Positions 62,501 to 64,000 of a stretch of 64,000 nt of DNA are shown here, in pieces. The notes under the pieces were generated by a model. The model made no database searches. It worked only from the letters and a program-made list of their open reading frames with translations, and was not told the DNA's origin. A program made the position numbers and the translations under genes. This DNA comes from Scortum barcoo (Eukaryota; Chordata; Actinopteri; Centrarchiformes; Terapontidae), in contig CM041531.1 of assembly GCA_023238725.1 (NCBI GenBank), forward strand, positions 21,435,643 through 21,499,642, in the 5' to 3' direction. Within the stretch, counting starts at the first letter, position 1; every line of letters begins with the position of its first letter.

Positions 62501-64000
62501 AACACTAACAACAGTGCCTTACCTTCCACCTGACTACGTCCAGTACTTTGTGTGAAAATGGGGTACCGCATTCCCTCTCATCCTCCCCCCTGGGGATGGT
62601 ACGGGGAGTAAAGAGGAGGGTATCAGCTGAGCAGCCTGCTCCCAGCACCCGGAAAGCAGACTCCTAAATAAATCACGACCGGTTTAAAAATAAACTGTAA
62701 CTGTAAAATCTTGGGCATGTCTACACTGGTGCTGAAATGACTCATTTTTTTCTTAGGAATACACAGAAGCTCATGGGTAATACATCTATCGAGGGCAAAT
62801 CTCCAGGATATCCTCTCGCAGAGGACTTTGAGTGGTTTTTAATATGCACAACTTTGTCATAACTCATAACAAGCTGGACAAAACACAAACCTTAGGAAAA
62901 CATCTCTCCATCCAGATATTGTTTTGTTTGTGCTCCTTAAAAAAAGGAAATTCCTACAGAGCAGGAAATTAAATGCTGATCAAATGTAAATATTTAAAAG
63001 AGATGAGAGAGAAGTAAAGGTATCTATAGGACATGCATTCAGTTTTCCCCCTCGTTTACACTTTGGAAGGAAAAACAAACACAACCGCAGAGAGAAAATG
63101 TTCTCCTATTTTCTCTCCAATATTACTTTTATCCTGCAGGTAACATGGTTTTCTGTTGGCTCTGAAACCAACTGAGGCCTCTGTGTCAGTACACAACAGA
63201 GAAGACTTTAACCCAGGATAAAATAAAAAACCTTTATGCACGCTCGAACTTTTAGGTTTGTAATAGGGGACAGCTGCACACTGAAGATTCAGGATCCTGC
63301 TGCCTGAAGGCAACCTTTCTCTGAAAGAGACTAATTTGTACAAATTCCACAAAAAAACAGATCTGACTGCTAATCAAGAGCCATTGATTTCACGTATCCC
63401 TCTCCATTTCCTCTATGCAAATGTGTTTCCCTTAATGATAGCAAACAGCTCAGAGTAAGTTAAAACACATCCATCTGGAACTTTTCCAGCCCTTTACAAA
63501 AAAGGATGCTACAGAAAAGCTGAGAAGAGATCAGTAAAAATATGTAAACATCCACTGTTTTAAGTTTTTTTTTGTTACCTATTCATCTGTTTTGCTAGCT
63601 AAGCATCTTGAAAACCACTCAACAGAGACTCATTGTGTATTATAATAGAAATAAAAATGACAAATTTCTAAACCTTTCATCTAGTTAAAATGGCCAACTC
63701 CTGAATGCATTTTGGTTGTAGTATACTTTACAATAGCGGGCATCAATTCCTGGGCAAAACATTATCTGTCATCTTGAGTATATCTGACAATAATGTGATA
63801 GTCTCTGAGAAGTTACTGAATTATTGATTCACACGTGTGATCCCAGAGAGATAATAAGAGGATACTGACTTTTCCTGCATGTGTTATTAATTATTCACAG
63901 AGTCATCCTTCTATTGATGACTGGCTGTAATGCATCCTGCTGTGGTATCTCCCCAATGCATTCAAATACATGATGATGGCTTTCAAACAACAAAATAGGA
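59541..64000. other. Upstream region, no gene established
   Basis: No recognised gene. Items seen: a minus-strand 60-codon frame with a good acceptor (60329-60510), a GC-richer block at 60830-61130, a repeat-like stretch at 61820-61920 (GAAAAAGTAATTACATTATT, typical of fish MITE remnants), and a minus-strand open frame with hydrophobic segments at 62018-62368 with no recognisable family. Confidence 0.45.

Overview
The window comes from a vertebrate nuclear genome, almost certainly a teleost fish. Genes have GT-AG introns, gene density is low, and the repeats are typical of fish: Tc1-like transposons, an L2/Rex1-type LINE, PIF/Harbinger-like MITEs, short fold-back repeats and long AC, AT and ATCT microsatellites. 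No bacterial-style operon, CRISPR array, rRNA or convincing tRNA is visible.

Three genes can be supported. (1) 1007-2265, plus strand: a complete three-exon SERF2 orthologue (62 aa), with a CpG-rich promoter carrying a perfect NRF1-type palindrome and a poly(A) signal at 2606. (2) 21808-23748, plus strand: an intronless 646-codon gene that I cannot assign to a named family. It has its own TATA box, other promoter-like motifs and a poly(A) signal, and it looks internally duplicated. (3) 26644-56632, minus strand: a complete 14-coding-exon semaphorin-4B gene (837 aa), with signal peptide, Sema, PSI and Ig-like domains, one transmembrane helix and a C-terminal PDZ ligand. Every splice junction was read from the sequence and the joined frame stays open. 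Candidate 5' untranslated exons lie at 56633-56942 and about 59201-59540.

Layout: 1-2.6 kb SERF2; 2.6-7.2 kb unremarkable; 7.2-8.4 kb an internally deleted Tc1 element; 9.5-10.1 kb a Harbinger-like MITE; 10.9-15.3 kb a Tc1 relic broken up by a second Tc1 copy and by a LINE; 16.7-17.2 kb a fold-back repeat; 18.85-20.04 kb and 24.83-25.54 kb two halves of the same Harbinger-like family in opposite orientation, flanking the intronless gene; 24.48-24.81 kb a 21-bp minisatellite; 26.1-26.3 kb a MITE that may supply the sema4b poly(A) signal; 26.6-57 kb sema4b, with a third Tc1-like element, microsatellites and fold-back repeats in its introns; 57-64 kb upstream DNA with possible 5' exons.

The genes are not functionally linked in any way I can see. 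SERF2 is a small basic protein linked to protein aggregation, SEMA4B is a membrane guidance ligand that binds PDZ proteins, and the third gene is unknown. SERF2 and SEMA4B are both on human chromosome 15, so their presence on one fish segment fits conserved synteny at chromosome scale. The intronless gene is the best candidate for something undescribed.
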